In this document: in pieces, positions 32,348-40,113 of the stretch
Layout: each line of letters starts with the position of its first letter
Numbering within the stretch: position 1 is the stretch's first letter
Source of the DNA: Burkholderiales bacterium
Lineage (GTDB): Bacteria; Pseudomonadota; Gammaproteobacteria; Burkholderiales; SG8-39
Assembly (NCBI GenBank): GCA_023383795.1
Contig: JAHDYJ010000021.1
Span: 1 to 50,074 of the forward strand
DNA length: 50,074 nt
Direction: 5' to 3'
Program-made: the position numbers and the translations under genes
Notes under the pieces: generated by a model
What the model saw: only the letters and a program-made list of their open reading frames with translations
The model's database searches: none
Told to the model about the DNA's origin: nothing

Positions 32348-33636
32348 TGGCCGGGCGCCGCGTCGCGGTCACCGGGCTCGGGCTCGTCACGCCGGTCGGC
32401 AGCGACGCCGCCTCCACCTGGCGCGCGCTGCTCGCCGGCACGAGCGGCGTGACGCCGATCAGCCTGTTCGACGCGAGCGGCTTTCCGGTGCGCATCGCCG
32501 CCGAGGTGAAGGGCACCGCGCATCTGGATGCGATCGGCGACCGGCGGGTGCTCAAGTCGGCGAACCGCTCGCACCGGTTCGCGCTCGCGGCCGCGGACGA
32601 GGCGTTGCGCGACGCCGGCATCCGGCCGACGCCGGCCACGCGCACGCGCTGGGGCTGCGCGGTGGGCACCGGCATGATGGGCGTCGAGTTCGCCGAGCTC
32701 GCCGCGACGCACCGCCACGCCGGCGGCACCGGCACGCTCGATGCCGCGCGGCTGCTCTCCGACGAGACCGCGCGCGACCCGATGGTGTTCTGCCGCAGCC
32801 AGTCGGCCGCCGGCGCGGCGCTGCTGCTGAAGCGCTACGACATCGGCGGCTACGCCACCTCGGTGCACACCGCGTGCGCCTCGGGCGGGCAGGCGGTCGG
32901 CACGGCGATGAAGCTCGTGCGGCGCGGCGTGTGCGACTGGGCGCTCGCCGGCGGCTTCGACTCGATGATCTCGCCGGTGGGGCTCGCCGGGTTCTGCCTG
33001 CTGAACGCGGTCTCGCCGGACAACGACGCGCCCGAGCGCGCGAGCCGGCCCTTCGACCGGACGCGCAACGGCTTCGTCCTCGGCGAGGGCGCCGGCTTCC
33101 TCGTGCTCGAGGCGTGGAAGTCCGCGCGCCGCCGCGGCGCGCGCATCTACGCCGAGCTCGCGGGCGACGGCAACTCGCTCTCGAGCTATCGCATCACCGA
33201 CTCGCACCCGTCCGGCGACGGGCCGATCCAGGCGATGCGCCAGGCGCTCGCCAGCGCCGGTGCGACGCCCGACGAGGTCGACTACCTGAACGCTCACGGC
33301 ACCTCGACGCCGATGAACGACCGCAGCGAGGCGGCCGCCGCGCATGCGGTGTTCGGCGCGCGCGTGAAGGAGGTCGCGGTCAGCTCGACGAAGAGCGTGA
33401 TGGGGCACCTGATCGCCGCCGCCGGCGCCGTCGAGGCCGCGGTGTGCGCGCTGGCGATCCACCACGGACGGCTGCCGGTCAACGCGAACCTGCGCGAGCC
33501 CGACCCCGACTGCGACCTCGACATCGTGCGCGACGCGCCGCGCGAGCGCCGCGTGCGGCTCGCGATGTCGAACTCGCTCGGCTTCGGCGGCTCGAACAGC
33601 TGCCTCGTGCTGCGCAACCCCGAGGACGTGCGCTGA
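32347..33636 (+). CDS. Beta-ketoacyl-ACP synthase (FabF-like, active)
   Basis: 429-residue thiolase-fold condensing enzyme of the FabF type. The full Cys-His-His triad is present: Cys177 in HTACASG, His317 in NAHGTST and His354 in SVMGHLIAAAG, with Lys349. FDRTRNGFVLGEGAG and the C-terminal NSLGFGGSNS are canonical. It would extend acyl chains on the dedicated ACP with malonyl units. The next gene encodes a homologous but catalytically altered protein, suggesting a heterodimer. The start overlaps the dehydratase stop by one base. Confidence 0.92.
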   Translation: MAGRRVAVTGLGLVTPVGSDAASTWRALLAGTSGVTPISLFDASGFPVRIAAEVKGTAHLDAIGDRRVLKSANRSHRFALAAADEALRDAGIRPTPATRTRWGCAVGTGMMGVEFAELAATHRHAGGTGTLDAARLLSDETARDPMVFCRSQSAAGAALLLKRYDIGGYATSVHTACASGGQAVGTAMKLVRRGVCDWALAGGFDSMISPVGLAGFCLLNAVSPDNDAPERASRPFDRTRNGFVLGEGAGFLVLEAWKSARRRGARIYAELAGDGNSLSSYRITDSHPSGDGPIQAMRQALASAGATPDEVDYLNAHGTSTPMNDRSEAAAAHAVFGARVKEVAVSSTKSVMGHLIAAAGAVEAAVCALAIHHGRLPVNANLREPDPDCDLDIVRDAPRERRVRLAMSNSLGFGGSNSCLVLRNPEDVR

Positions 33637-34913
33637 TGGCCGGGCGGCCGAGGATCGTCGTGACCGGCGCCGGCGCGCTGTGCGCGGCCGGCAAGACGCC
33701 GGCCGAGATCTGGGAGGCGGTGCGCGCCGCGCGCAGCGCCATCGGGACCATCGCGCAGTGGGACACCTCGGGCTGGCCGACGCGCGCCGCCGGCGAGATC
33801 GCCGGCCTCGAGCCGTTCAAGCTCGTCACCGACCGCAAGCTGCACAAGCTGATCCGCCGCTCCGACGTGTTCGGGCTGTACGCGGCGGACCGGGCGATCG
33901 AGGCGGCGGGCTTCGCCGCCTTCCGCGCCGGGCTCGACGAGGCCGCGGGCAGCGCCTTCAACGACGGCACCGGCGTCTACGTCGGCGCCGGCGGCGGCAG
34001 CTACGAGAGCCAGTACGACTACTTCCCGCTGCTCACCGGCGCCGACGGCAGCCTGGCGGCGTTCGGCCGCGAGCTCGGCGACACCGTGAACCCGATGTGG
34101 CTCCTGCGCACGCTGCCGAACAACGTGCTCTGCCACATCGGCATCCGCCACGCGCTCAAGGGGCCGAACGCGTGCATCACGAACCACAGCGTGAGCGGCA
34201 TGCTGGCGGTGATCGAGGCGTTCGAGGCGCTGCGCTGCGGCGAGGCGGAGCGTGCGGTCGCGGTCGGGCACGACGCGCCGATCGAGCCGCAGATGGTGCT
34301 CTACTACCACCAGCTCGGGCTGATCGGCAGCGGCGTGCTGCGGCCGTACGACGCGGCGCGCGACGGCAGCCTGTTCGGCGAGGGCGCCGCGGCGCTCGTG
34401 CTCGAGACCGAAGCCGCGGCCGCCGCGCGCGGCGCGGCGGCGCGCGGCGAGGTGCTCGGCAGCGGCTGTGCCTCGGATGCGCTCGGGCTGCTGCCGATCC
34501 GCGAGGACGGCGACGGCCTCGCGCGCGCTATCGCGGCGGCGCTCGACGACGCGGGACTGCGCCCCGCCGACGTCGGGATGATCGTCGGCCACGCGAACGG
34601 CACGCGCCAGTCGGATGCCTCCGAGGCCGCGGCCATCCGCGCGGTGTTCGGCGCGGAGCCGCCGCCGGTGACCGGCTTCAAGTGGGCGTTCGGACACCTG
34701 ATCGCCGCCTCCGGCGCGATCGAGACGGTGCTCGCGCTGCTCGCGCTGCGTGATCGGGTCGTGCCCGGCATCGCCACGCTCCAGACGCTCGATCCCGCGC
34801 TCGGCGACTTCCCGGCCGCGGCCGCTGCGCGCGCGCCGCGCGGCGACGTGGCGCTCGTGCTCTCGCGCGGCTTCGGCGGGACGAACGCCGCGGTGCTGGT
34901 GCGCGCCGGCTGA
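33636..34913 (+). CDS. Catalytically altered ketosynthase homologue (chain-length-factor-like)
   Basis: 425-residue ketosynthase homologue lacking key residues. The nucleophile position reads NHSVSG, with Ser185 in place of Cys, and the first histidine is Asn321 (HANGT instead of NAHGT). The second, His354 in AFGHLIAASG, and Lys349 are kept. The fold elements LFGEGAAALVLE and SRGFGGTNAAVL are intact. Pairs of an active and a degenerate ketosynthase are known from type II polyketide systems, where the partner sets chain length. It overlaps both neighbours by one base (TGATG), implying stoichiometric synthesis with the active ketosynthase. Residual activity through Ser185 cannot be excluded. 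Confidence 0.82.
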   Translation: MAGRPRIVVTGAGALCAAGKTPAEIWEAVRAARSAIGTIAQWDTSGWPTRAAGEIAGLEPFKLVTDRKLHKLIRRSDVFGLYAADRAIEAAGFAAFRAGLDEAAGSAFNDGTGVYVGAGGGSYESQYDYFPLLTGADGSLAAFGRELGDTVNPMWLLRTLPNNVLCHIGIRHALKGPNACITNHSVSGMLAVIEAFEALRCGEAERAVAVGHDAPIEPQMVLYYHQLGLIGSGVLRPYDAARDGSLFGEGAAALVLETEAAAAARGAAARGEVLGSGCASDALGLLPIREDGDGLARAIAAALDDAGLRPADVGMIVGHANGTRQSDASEAAAIRAVFGAEPPPVTGFKWAFGHLIAASGAIETVLALLALRDRVVPGIATLQTLDPALGDFPAAAAARAPRGDVALVLSRGFGGTNAAVLVRAG

Positions 34914-36166
34914 TGGCGGAGGCTGCCGCACGCTGCGGCATCGACACGGTCGAGATCGCGCGCATCGAGCGCCTGCTCGCGGGCACGCCGCCCGCGGACC
35001 TGCGCGGAATCTTCTCCGACGCGGAGCTCGCCGACAGCGGCGACGGCCCGGGGCGCGCCGCGAGCCTGGCCGCCCGCTTCGCCGCCAAGGAGGCGTGCCT
35101 CAAGCTCTTCCCGCGCGAGACCGCGCTCGGCGCGCTGACGGCCTCCGACTTCGCGGTCGAGCGCGACAGCTACGGCGCGCCGCGGGTCGCGTGCAGCGGC
35201 GCGGCGCAGGCGGTGCTGGACCGGCACCGCATCGGCGCGATCGCGCTCTCCCTCACGCACGACCGCACGAGCGCCTCGGCCGTCGCCCTGGCGGAACCGG
35301 CCGTGACCCCGGTCCCGCTCGCGGGCCGGCTGCTCTACCGCCTGCTGCCGATCCGCCGCCGCGTGGTCCGCGAGAACCTGCGGCGCGTCTACGGCGAGAC
35401 GGCGCCGGAAGCGGAGATCGAGCGCATCGCGCAGGCGCACTACGCGCACCTCGCGCGCCTCGCCGCGGAGTTCGTCGCCTATCCGTGGCGCTCGCCGGAA
35501 CGGCGCGCCGCGCTGGCGCGCGTCGAGAACCTCGAGACGATCGTCGGCGCGCATGCGCGGGGCAAGGGCGTCATCGTGATCACCGGGCACTTCGGCAACT
35601 TCGAGGTCGCGACCGCCGCCGCGATCTCGAGCTTCCCCGAGGCGAAGGGCAGGTTCTGGTTCGTGCGACGCCCGTTCAAGCCGCAGTGGCTCGACGCGAT
35701 CATCATCCGCCGATTTCGCGCCGCCGGCTTCGGCGTGCTGCCGAAGAGCGGATCGCTCGACGCGATCCTCGAGCGCCTCGCCGCCGGCGACATCGTGGTC
35801 TTCCCGTTCGACCAGCATGCCGGCCCGCGGGACGGCGTGCGCGTGGCCTTCTTCGGGCATCCGGCCGGGACCTTCCGCAGCGTTGCCCTGATCGCGCTCG
35901 CCTCGGGCGCGCCGGTGCTTCCGGGCGCGAGCTGGCGCGCCCCCGACGGTTGCCACGTGCTGCGCTTCGAGGCGCCGCTCGAGCTCGTGCACTGCGACGA
36001 CGTCGGCGAGGAGATCCGCCGCAACACGCGCCTCTTCAACGCGAGTCTCGAGCGGCTGGTCCTGCGCCACCCGGAGCAGTGGTGGTGGGTCCACCGCCGC
36101 TGGAAGCCGTGGCCGGAGAAGAAGGCGCGCGCCAACGCGGCGGCGAAGCGGGAACCGGGTGAATGA
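34913..36166 (+). CDS. Fusion: AcpS-type phosphopantetheinyl transferase + LpxL-type acyltransferase
   Basis: 417-residue two-domain protein in one uninterrupted frame. Residues 1-125 resemble AcpS: GIDTVEIARIER (metal Asp11), RFAAKEACLK (the KEA motif, Glu60) and LSLTHDRTSASA. This would load phosphopantetheine onto the dedicated ACP. Residues 135-405 resemble LpxL/HtrB lipid A late acyltransferases: GHFGNFE with His226 and Glu231 (HxxxxE dyad), PFDQHAG and the closing QWWWVHRRWK. The usual N-terminal membrane anchor of LpxL is replaced by the AcpS domain. The gene is the last of the cluster and its product could join carrier activation to transfer of the finished acyl chain onto a lipid. 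The acceptor is unknown. Confidence 0.85.
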   Translation: MAEAAARCGIDTVEIARIERLLAGTPPADLRGIFSDAELADSGDGPGRAASLAARFAAKEACLKLFPRETALGALTASDFAVERDSYGAPRVACSGAAQAVLDRHRIGAIALSLTHDRTSASAVALAEPAVTPVPLAGRLLYRLLPIRRRVVRENLRRVYGETAPEAEIERIAQAHYAHLARLAAEFVAYPWRSPERRAALARVENLETIVGAHARGKGVIVITGHFGNFEVATAAAISSFPEAKGRFWFVRRPFKPQWLDAIIIRRFRAAGFGVLPKSGSLDAILERLAAGDIVVFPFDQHAGPRDGVRVAFFGHPAGTFRSVALIALASGAPVLPGASWRAPDGCHVLRFEAPLELVHCDDVGEEIRRNTRLFNASLERLVLRHPEQWWWVHRRWKPWPEKKARANAAAKREPGE

Positions 36167-36212
36167 TGTCCGAGCGAGATCGGACGGCGGGAGTCGCGTG
36201 ACGCACCCGCGC

Positions 36213-36238
36213 CGTCATCCCCGCGAAAGCGGGGAGCC
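36213..36238. repeat. Short hairpin repeat
   Basis: CGTCATCCCCGCGAAAGCGGGGAGCC, a six-base stem CCCCGC/GCGGGG with a GAAA loop (residue run split here as 36213-36238). Very similar units are scattered in many proteobacterial genomes as intergenic repeats. It lies between two convergent genes. Confidence 0.6.
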
Positions 36239-36259
36239 GCTGAGCGCCTGAGCGCGGCA

Positions 36260-36303
36260 GCGCCCGTCCCGGGCGCCTGCCCCCCGTTTACCCCGTTCGG
36301 GGG
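36260..36303. terminator. Two hairpins between convergent genes
   Basis: GCGCCCG / CGGGCGC (36260-36276, loop TCC) and CCCCCG / CGGGGG (36281-36303). No long T-run follows. They may end the fatty-acid cluster transcript, the ybiB transcript, or both. Confidence 0.35.
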
Positions 36304-36330
36304 TGCGTTTCCCGGGAGCGAAAGCGCGTC

Positions 36331-37314
36331 CTACACCGACGCGCGCGCATGCGCCCGCATCGCCGCGATCGCCTTCGCCTGGTTGAAGTCCGCCGCGAAT
36401 CCGCTCGCGTAGAGGCAGCATGCAACCTGGTTCGCGATCGGCAGCGGCACCGGCGCGCGCCCGTCGAGCACGTTCCGGATGTAGGCGGCGGTCGGCCTCG
36501 CCGCGATGTCCTGAGGCATGTCGGCGACCTCGGCGGCCGCGGTGTGCTCGGCCTCGAACAGCACCTCCGCGCGGCCGTCGGCGAAGTGCTCGATGCGCGG
36601 CCGCTTGCGCGGGTTCGCGAACGACTCGCCGTCGGTGCCGCGGAAGAGGAGCCCGCGTGCGCCGGTCGCGAGGAACACGCCGCGCCCGGTCTCGAGGTAG
36701 TGCGGATGGGTCACGCCGACCACGCACACGCCGGCGCCGTCGAACGGATCGATGAGCTTCACCACGCTGTGCGCGCAGCTGCGCACGCCGAGCCGACCGC
36801 GCAGCGCGAGCAGGTTCGCGAGGCCGGGCGCGAGCACGCCGGTCGGCACGAACGCGACGCGGTTCTCGGCGAGCTGCGCCTGCGCCTGTGCCGCGGACGT
36901 GCACGGGAGGATGCCGAGCTCGCGCAGCACATAGGCGCTCGCCACCCGGTCCTGGCCCTCCAGCGTGCCGTGGACGAGCGCCGGCACGCCGAGGCGCGCG
37001 AGCAGCAGGGCGACGAGCGGCGTGAGGTTGGGCTGGCGCTTGGCGCCGTTGTAGCTCGGGATCACCGCCGGGCGCACTTCGGCCGACGGCGCGGCGAGGC
37101 GGTTCAGCCGCGCGGCGGCCGCCCGGCGGAACCCGACGAGCTCGGCCACCGACTCGCCCTTCATGCGCAGCGCGATCAGGATCGCGCCGAGCTCGAGGTC
37201 GGGCACGCCGCCGTCGAGCATGGCGCCGAACAGCTGCCGCGCCTGGTCCTCGGCGAGATCGTTCGCGCCGCGCTCGCCGCGCCCGATCTCCTTGATGAAC
37301 TGCCCGAAGCTCAT
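36331..37314 (-). CDS. ybiB: YbiB-type glycosyltransferase-fold protein (TrpD2 family)
   Basis: 327-residue relative of anthranilate phosphoribosyltransferase (TrpD), most like E. coli YbiB, which binds nucleic acid and is not a tryptophan enzyme. LGAILIALRMKGES near residue 45 and SYNGAKRQPNLTPLVALLLA follow the TrpD fold. The phosphoribosyl-pyrophosphate motif of true TrpD (GTGGD) is replaced by NGAKRQ, which separates YbiB from TrpD. ATG 37314 gives the YbiB-like length. It is preceded by 184 non-coding bases that should carry its promoter. Confidence 0.85.
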   Translation of the reverse strand: MSFGQFIKEIGRGERGANDLAEDQARQLFGAMLDGGVPDLELGAILIALRMKGESVAELVGFRRAAAARLNRLAAPSAEVRPAVIPSYNGAKRQPNLTPLVALLLARLGVPALVHGTLEGQDRVASAYVLRELGILPCTSAAQAQAQLAENRVAFVPTGVLAPGLANLLALRGRLGVRSCAHSVVKLIDPFDGAGVCVVGVTHPHYLETGRGVFLATGARGLLFRGTDGESFANPRKRPRIEHFADGRAEVLFEAEHTAAAEVADMPQDIAARPTAAYIRNVLDGRAPVPLPIANQVACCLYASGFAADFNQAKAIAAMRAHARASV

Positions 37315-37498
37315 GTGCCGCGTCCATCGTGTCGTCTTGTTGTTGTCTGCTCCCCTTCGCCGATCAGAGTCTAGCAAACCACGTGCCAACGGCGGAATAC
37401 GGCGCGCGCGGCGCGAGCCGTGCCGCATCTGCGTGCAATGCCGCGCGGACGCGCACCGCAAGCGTGCGCCGGAGCCGGCGGCCGCGGAGGGCGCGACG

Positions 37499-38542
37499 TC
37501 AGCGGGCGCGCTCGTCGCGCGGCGCGTGGGGCGCGTCGACCAGGGGCGCGAGCGCGGCGAGCACCATTTGCGGCGTGAGCTCGTTCATGCAGCGGAAATG
37601 GCCGAGCGGACATTCGCGGGCGAAGCACGGGCTGCAGGCGAGGTCGAGCTTCAGGATGCGGGCCGCGGGCGCGAGCGGCGGCGTGTGGTCCGGGCTCGAC
37701 GAGCCGTAGAGCGCGACGAGCGGCCGGCCGAGCGCGGCGGCCACGTGCATCAGGCCCGAATCGTTGCTCACCACCGCCGCCGCGACCGACATCAGGTCGA
37801 TTGCCGCCCCGAGGTCGGTCTTTCCGCAGAGGTTGCGGGCCGCGCCCTGCGCCCGCTCGGCGATCTCGTCGCCGAGCGGGCGGTCCTTCGCCGAGCCGAT
37901 CAGCCACACCCCGACGCCGCGCGAGTCGAGCGCGCGCGCGAGATCGGCGAAATGCGCGACCGGCCAGCGCTTGGCCGGGCCGAACTCGGCGCCCGGGCAC
38001 AGCACGGCCACCGGCCGCGAGCGGTCGAGTCCGAGGCGCGCCACGCTGATCAGCAGGTTCGCTTCGTCGACCTCGAGCCGCACGGTGGGCAGCGGGCGCA
38101 CCGGCGGCGCATCCGGCGGCTCCGCGAGCTTGGCATAGCGCTCAGCCATGAGCGGGAGCGCCTTCTCGTCGAGCGCATGGCGCACGTTCAGCGCGAAGTA
38201 CCGCGACTCGCCGACGAACCCGATGCGCCGCGGGATGCGCGCGAGCCACGGGACGAGCGCCGACTTCAGGCTGTTCGGCAGCACGATCGCCTCGTCGTAG
38301 CCGCGAACAGCGAGCTCGCGCGCGAGCCGCCAGCGCCGGCCGAGCGCGAGCTCGCCGTGGCCGAAGGGAGCCTCGATCACCGTGTCGATCTGCGGCATGC
38401 GGGCGAGCACCGGAGCGGTCCAGGCCGGCGCGAGCGCATCCAGCACGAGGCCGGGCTTGCGCTCGCGCAGCCGCGCGAGGAGCGGCTGCGCGAGCAGCGC
38501 GTCTCCGATCCAGTTGGGCGCGACGACGAGGATCTTGGGCAT
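37499..38542 (-). CDS. waaF: ADP-heptose--LPS heptosyltransferase II
   Basis: Adds the second heptose to the inner core of lipopolysaccharide on the cytoplasmic face of the inner membrane. The 347-residue GT9-family protein starts PKILVVAPNWIGDALLAQPL, has LPNSLKSALVPWLARIPRRIGF, the ADP-heptose motif PGAEFGPAKRWP and NDSGLMHVAAALGRPLVALYGSSSP, and ends with a cysteine-containing segment CSPCFARECPLGHFRC as in WaaF. The start is the ATG at 38542. An inverted array of a 7-bp repeat lies immediately upstream. Its substrate depends on RfaE2, encoded at 6707-7243. Confidence 0.94.
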   Translation of the reverse strand: MPKILVVAPNWIGDALLAQPLLARLRERKPGLVLDALAPAWTAPVLARMPQIDTVIEAPFGHGELALGRRWRLARELAVRGYDEAIVLPNSLKSALVPWLARIPRRIGFVGESRYFALNVRHALDEKALPLMAERYAKLAEPPDAPPVRPLPTVRLEVDEANLLISVARLGLDRSRPVAVLCPGAEFGPAKRWPVAHFADLARALDSRGVGVWLIGSAKDRPLGDEIAERAQGAARNLCGKTDLGAAIDLMSVAAAVVSNDSGLMHVAAALGRPLVALYGSSSPDHTPPLAPAARILKLDLACSPCFARECPLGHFRCMNELTPQMVLAALAPLVDAPHAPRDERAR

Positions 38543-38559
38543 GCGAACCGAAAGCCTTC

Positions 38560-38689
38560 AGTTGGCAGCCATCAGTTGGCAGACCAACAGCGATTTGCCG
38601 GCAATGTGAGCTGTTCCGAGCAAGGTGTCCACCCAACGCTGCCAACCGCCAACTGCCAACTGCCAACTGCCAACTGCCAACTGCCAACT
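38560..38689. repeat. Inverted array of the heptamer AGTTGGC / GCCAACT
   Basis: Six perfect tandem GCCAACT units preceded by one GCCAACC occupy 38641-38689. Two copies of the reverse complement AGTTGGC lie at 38560-38566 and 38574-38580, spaced by exactly two periods. The two arms can pair around a 60-base loop. The array fills the gap between the zf-CHCC gene and waaF. Confidence 0.9.
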
Positions 38690-38692
38690 GCT

Positions 38693-38890
38693 TCAATGCC
38701 CCTTCGGCGCCTTCCCCTTGTACACGTACACCGTCCCGCAGTACGGGCAGCGGACCTCGCCCGCGTGCGCGACGTCGAGGAAGACGCGCGGATGGTAGCT
38801 CCAGACCGGCGTGCGGGGCGTCGGGCAGTGCAGCGGGAGGTCGGTCTCGGCGACCTCGACCCGCGCCTCGGTCCGATCGGTGGCGGCCAC
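38693..38890 (-). CDS. zf-CHCC zinc-finger domain protein
   Basis: 65-residue protein with a zf-CHCC zinc finger, as in the NDUFS6-type accessory subunit of mitochondrial complex I. Ligands are visible as Cys22 (LHCP), the histidine of YHPRVFLDV and the closing CPYCGTVYVY pair. In betaproteobacteria such a small ORF regularly sits beside ilvE and waaF, as here. It begins 12 bases after the ilvE stop. Its function in bacteria is not established. Confidence 0.88.
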   Translation of the reverse strand: MAATDRTEARVEVAETDLPLHCPTPRTPVWSYHPRVFLDVAHAGEVRCPYCGTVYVYKGKAPKGH

Positions 38891-38902
38891 GGCGACGCGC
38901 CC

Positions 38903-39865
38903 CTACTTCGCCGCCACCGCGGCCGGCTTCTTGCGCGCCGCGTAGACCGGCGCGAGCCAGTCCTTGTGCCTCTTGTTGCGCCCGCCGACGACGTCGAAGA
39001 AGGCCTTCTGCAGCTTGGTCGTGATCGGCCCGCGCCGGCCGATGCCGATCGTGCGGCCGTCGAGCTCGCGGATCGGCGTCACCTCGGCCGCGGTGCCGGT
39101 GAAGAACGCCTCGTCGGCGATGTAGATGTCGTCGCGCGTCAGCCGCCTGGTGGCGACCTCCTGGCCGAGCACCTCGCGCACCAGCGTGTGCACCGTCGAG
39201 CGCGTGATGCCGGTGAGCGCCGAGGCGATCTCCGGCTCGTAGACCTGGCCGTCCTTGATCACGAACAGGTTCTCGCCGGCGCCCTCGGCGACGAAGCCCT
39301 CGACGTCGAGCAGGAGCCCCTCGTCGTAGCCGTGCTCGGTCGCCTCGAGGTTGGCGAGGATCGAGTTGGCGTAGGTTCCCGAGTACTTCGCGCGGCACAT
39401 CGACACGTTGACGTGATGGCGCGCGAACGAGGAGGTCTTCACGCGGATGCCCCTCTCGAGGCCCTCGGCGCCGAGGTACGCGCCCCACGGCCAGGCGGCG
39501 ATCGCCACGTGCACGCGCGCGCCCTTCGGCGAGACGCCGATCTTCTCGGAGCCGTAGAACGCGATCGGCCGGATGTAGCACTCTTCCAGCTTGTTCGCAC
39601 GCACCGCCTCCTTCTGCGCCTCCATCAGCTCCTCCCGCGAGTACGGGATCTTCATCATGTAGATGTGCGCCGAGTTGAAGAGGCGGTCGGTGTGCTCCTT
39701 GAGCCGGAAGATCGCGGTACCGTCGACGGTCTTGTACGCGCGCAGCCCCTCGAAGACGGCGAGGCCGTAGTGCAGCGAGTGGGTGAGCACGTGCGTGTTG
39801 GCGTCGCGCCAGGGCACGAGCTTGCCGTCGTACCAGATGTGACCGTCGCGGTCTGCCATTGACAT
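38903..39865 (-). CDS. ilvE: Branched-chain amino acid aminotransferase
   Basis: Fold type IV, PLP-dependent transaminase interconverting leucine, isoleucine and valine with their keto acids. In 320 residues it shows THSLHYGLAVFEGLRAY, SMCRAKYSGTYANSILAN with the PLP lysine at 160, and EGAGENLFVI and TGTAAEVTPI, the loops typical of IlvE. The start at 39865 has a GGGAG ribosome site nine bases upstream. A TAGAAT hexamer on the minus strand (39910-39905) may be its -10 box, without a clear -35. Its branched keto-acid products could also feed branched fatty-acid synthesis, but nothing here shows that. Confidence 0.95.
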   Translation of the reverse strand: MSMADRDGHIWYDGKLVPWRDANTHVLTHSLHYGLAVFEGLRAYKTVDGTAIFRLKEHTDRLFNSAHIYMMKIPYSREELMEAQKEAVRANKLEECYIRPIAFYGSEKIGVSPKGARVHVAIAAWPWGAYLGAEGLERGIRVKTSSFARHHVNVSMCRAKYSGTYANSILANLEATEHGYDEGLLLDVEGFVAEGAGENLFVIKDGQVYEPEIASALTGITRSTVHTLVREVLGQEVATRRLTRDDIYIADEAFFTGTAAEVTPIRELDGRTIGIGRRGPITTKLQKAFFDVVGGRNKRHKDWLAPVYAARKKPAAVAAK

Positions 39866-40113
39866 GGTTGCTTGCTCCCTTGCGCGGAAACGCAGAAGCC
39901 GGAAATTCTACTGGAAATCGGGGGTTATCCGACGCGGCCGGCGCCGATTGGGCATATCGGCGCAGGCGATGCGCGGCCCGGCCGGTAGCGCCCGTTGCGC
40001 CCCCCGGTCGCGCGGCCGTGCGACTTCGCCGCCGGCGCTGGAACGGCGCGGGCAGTGCGGCCTATCGTGCCGGCGCGGGCATGTGCCCGTACACCGAGAG
40101 GAGCCTTCCGGAC

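Noticed and set aside
34913..36166. Two separate genes (acpS and lpxL) misread as one
   Set aside because: The frame is continuous across the junction near residue 130, with no stop and no second start with a ribosome site; still worth checking in relatives.
36331..37314. Anthranilate phosphoribosyltransferase TrpD
   Set aside because: The phosphoribosyl-pyrophosphate motif of TrpD is missing and length and sequence fit YbiB; no trp genes are nearby.
38641..38689. Possible CRISPR array
   Set aside because: The 7-bp units are directly contiguous with no spacers, and no cas genes are present.
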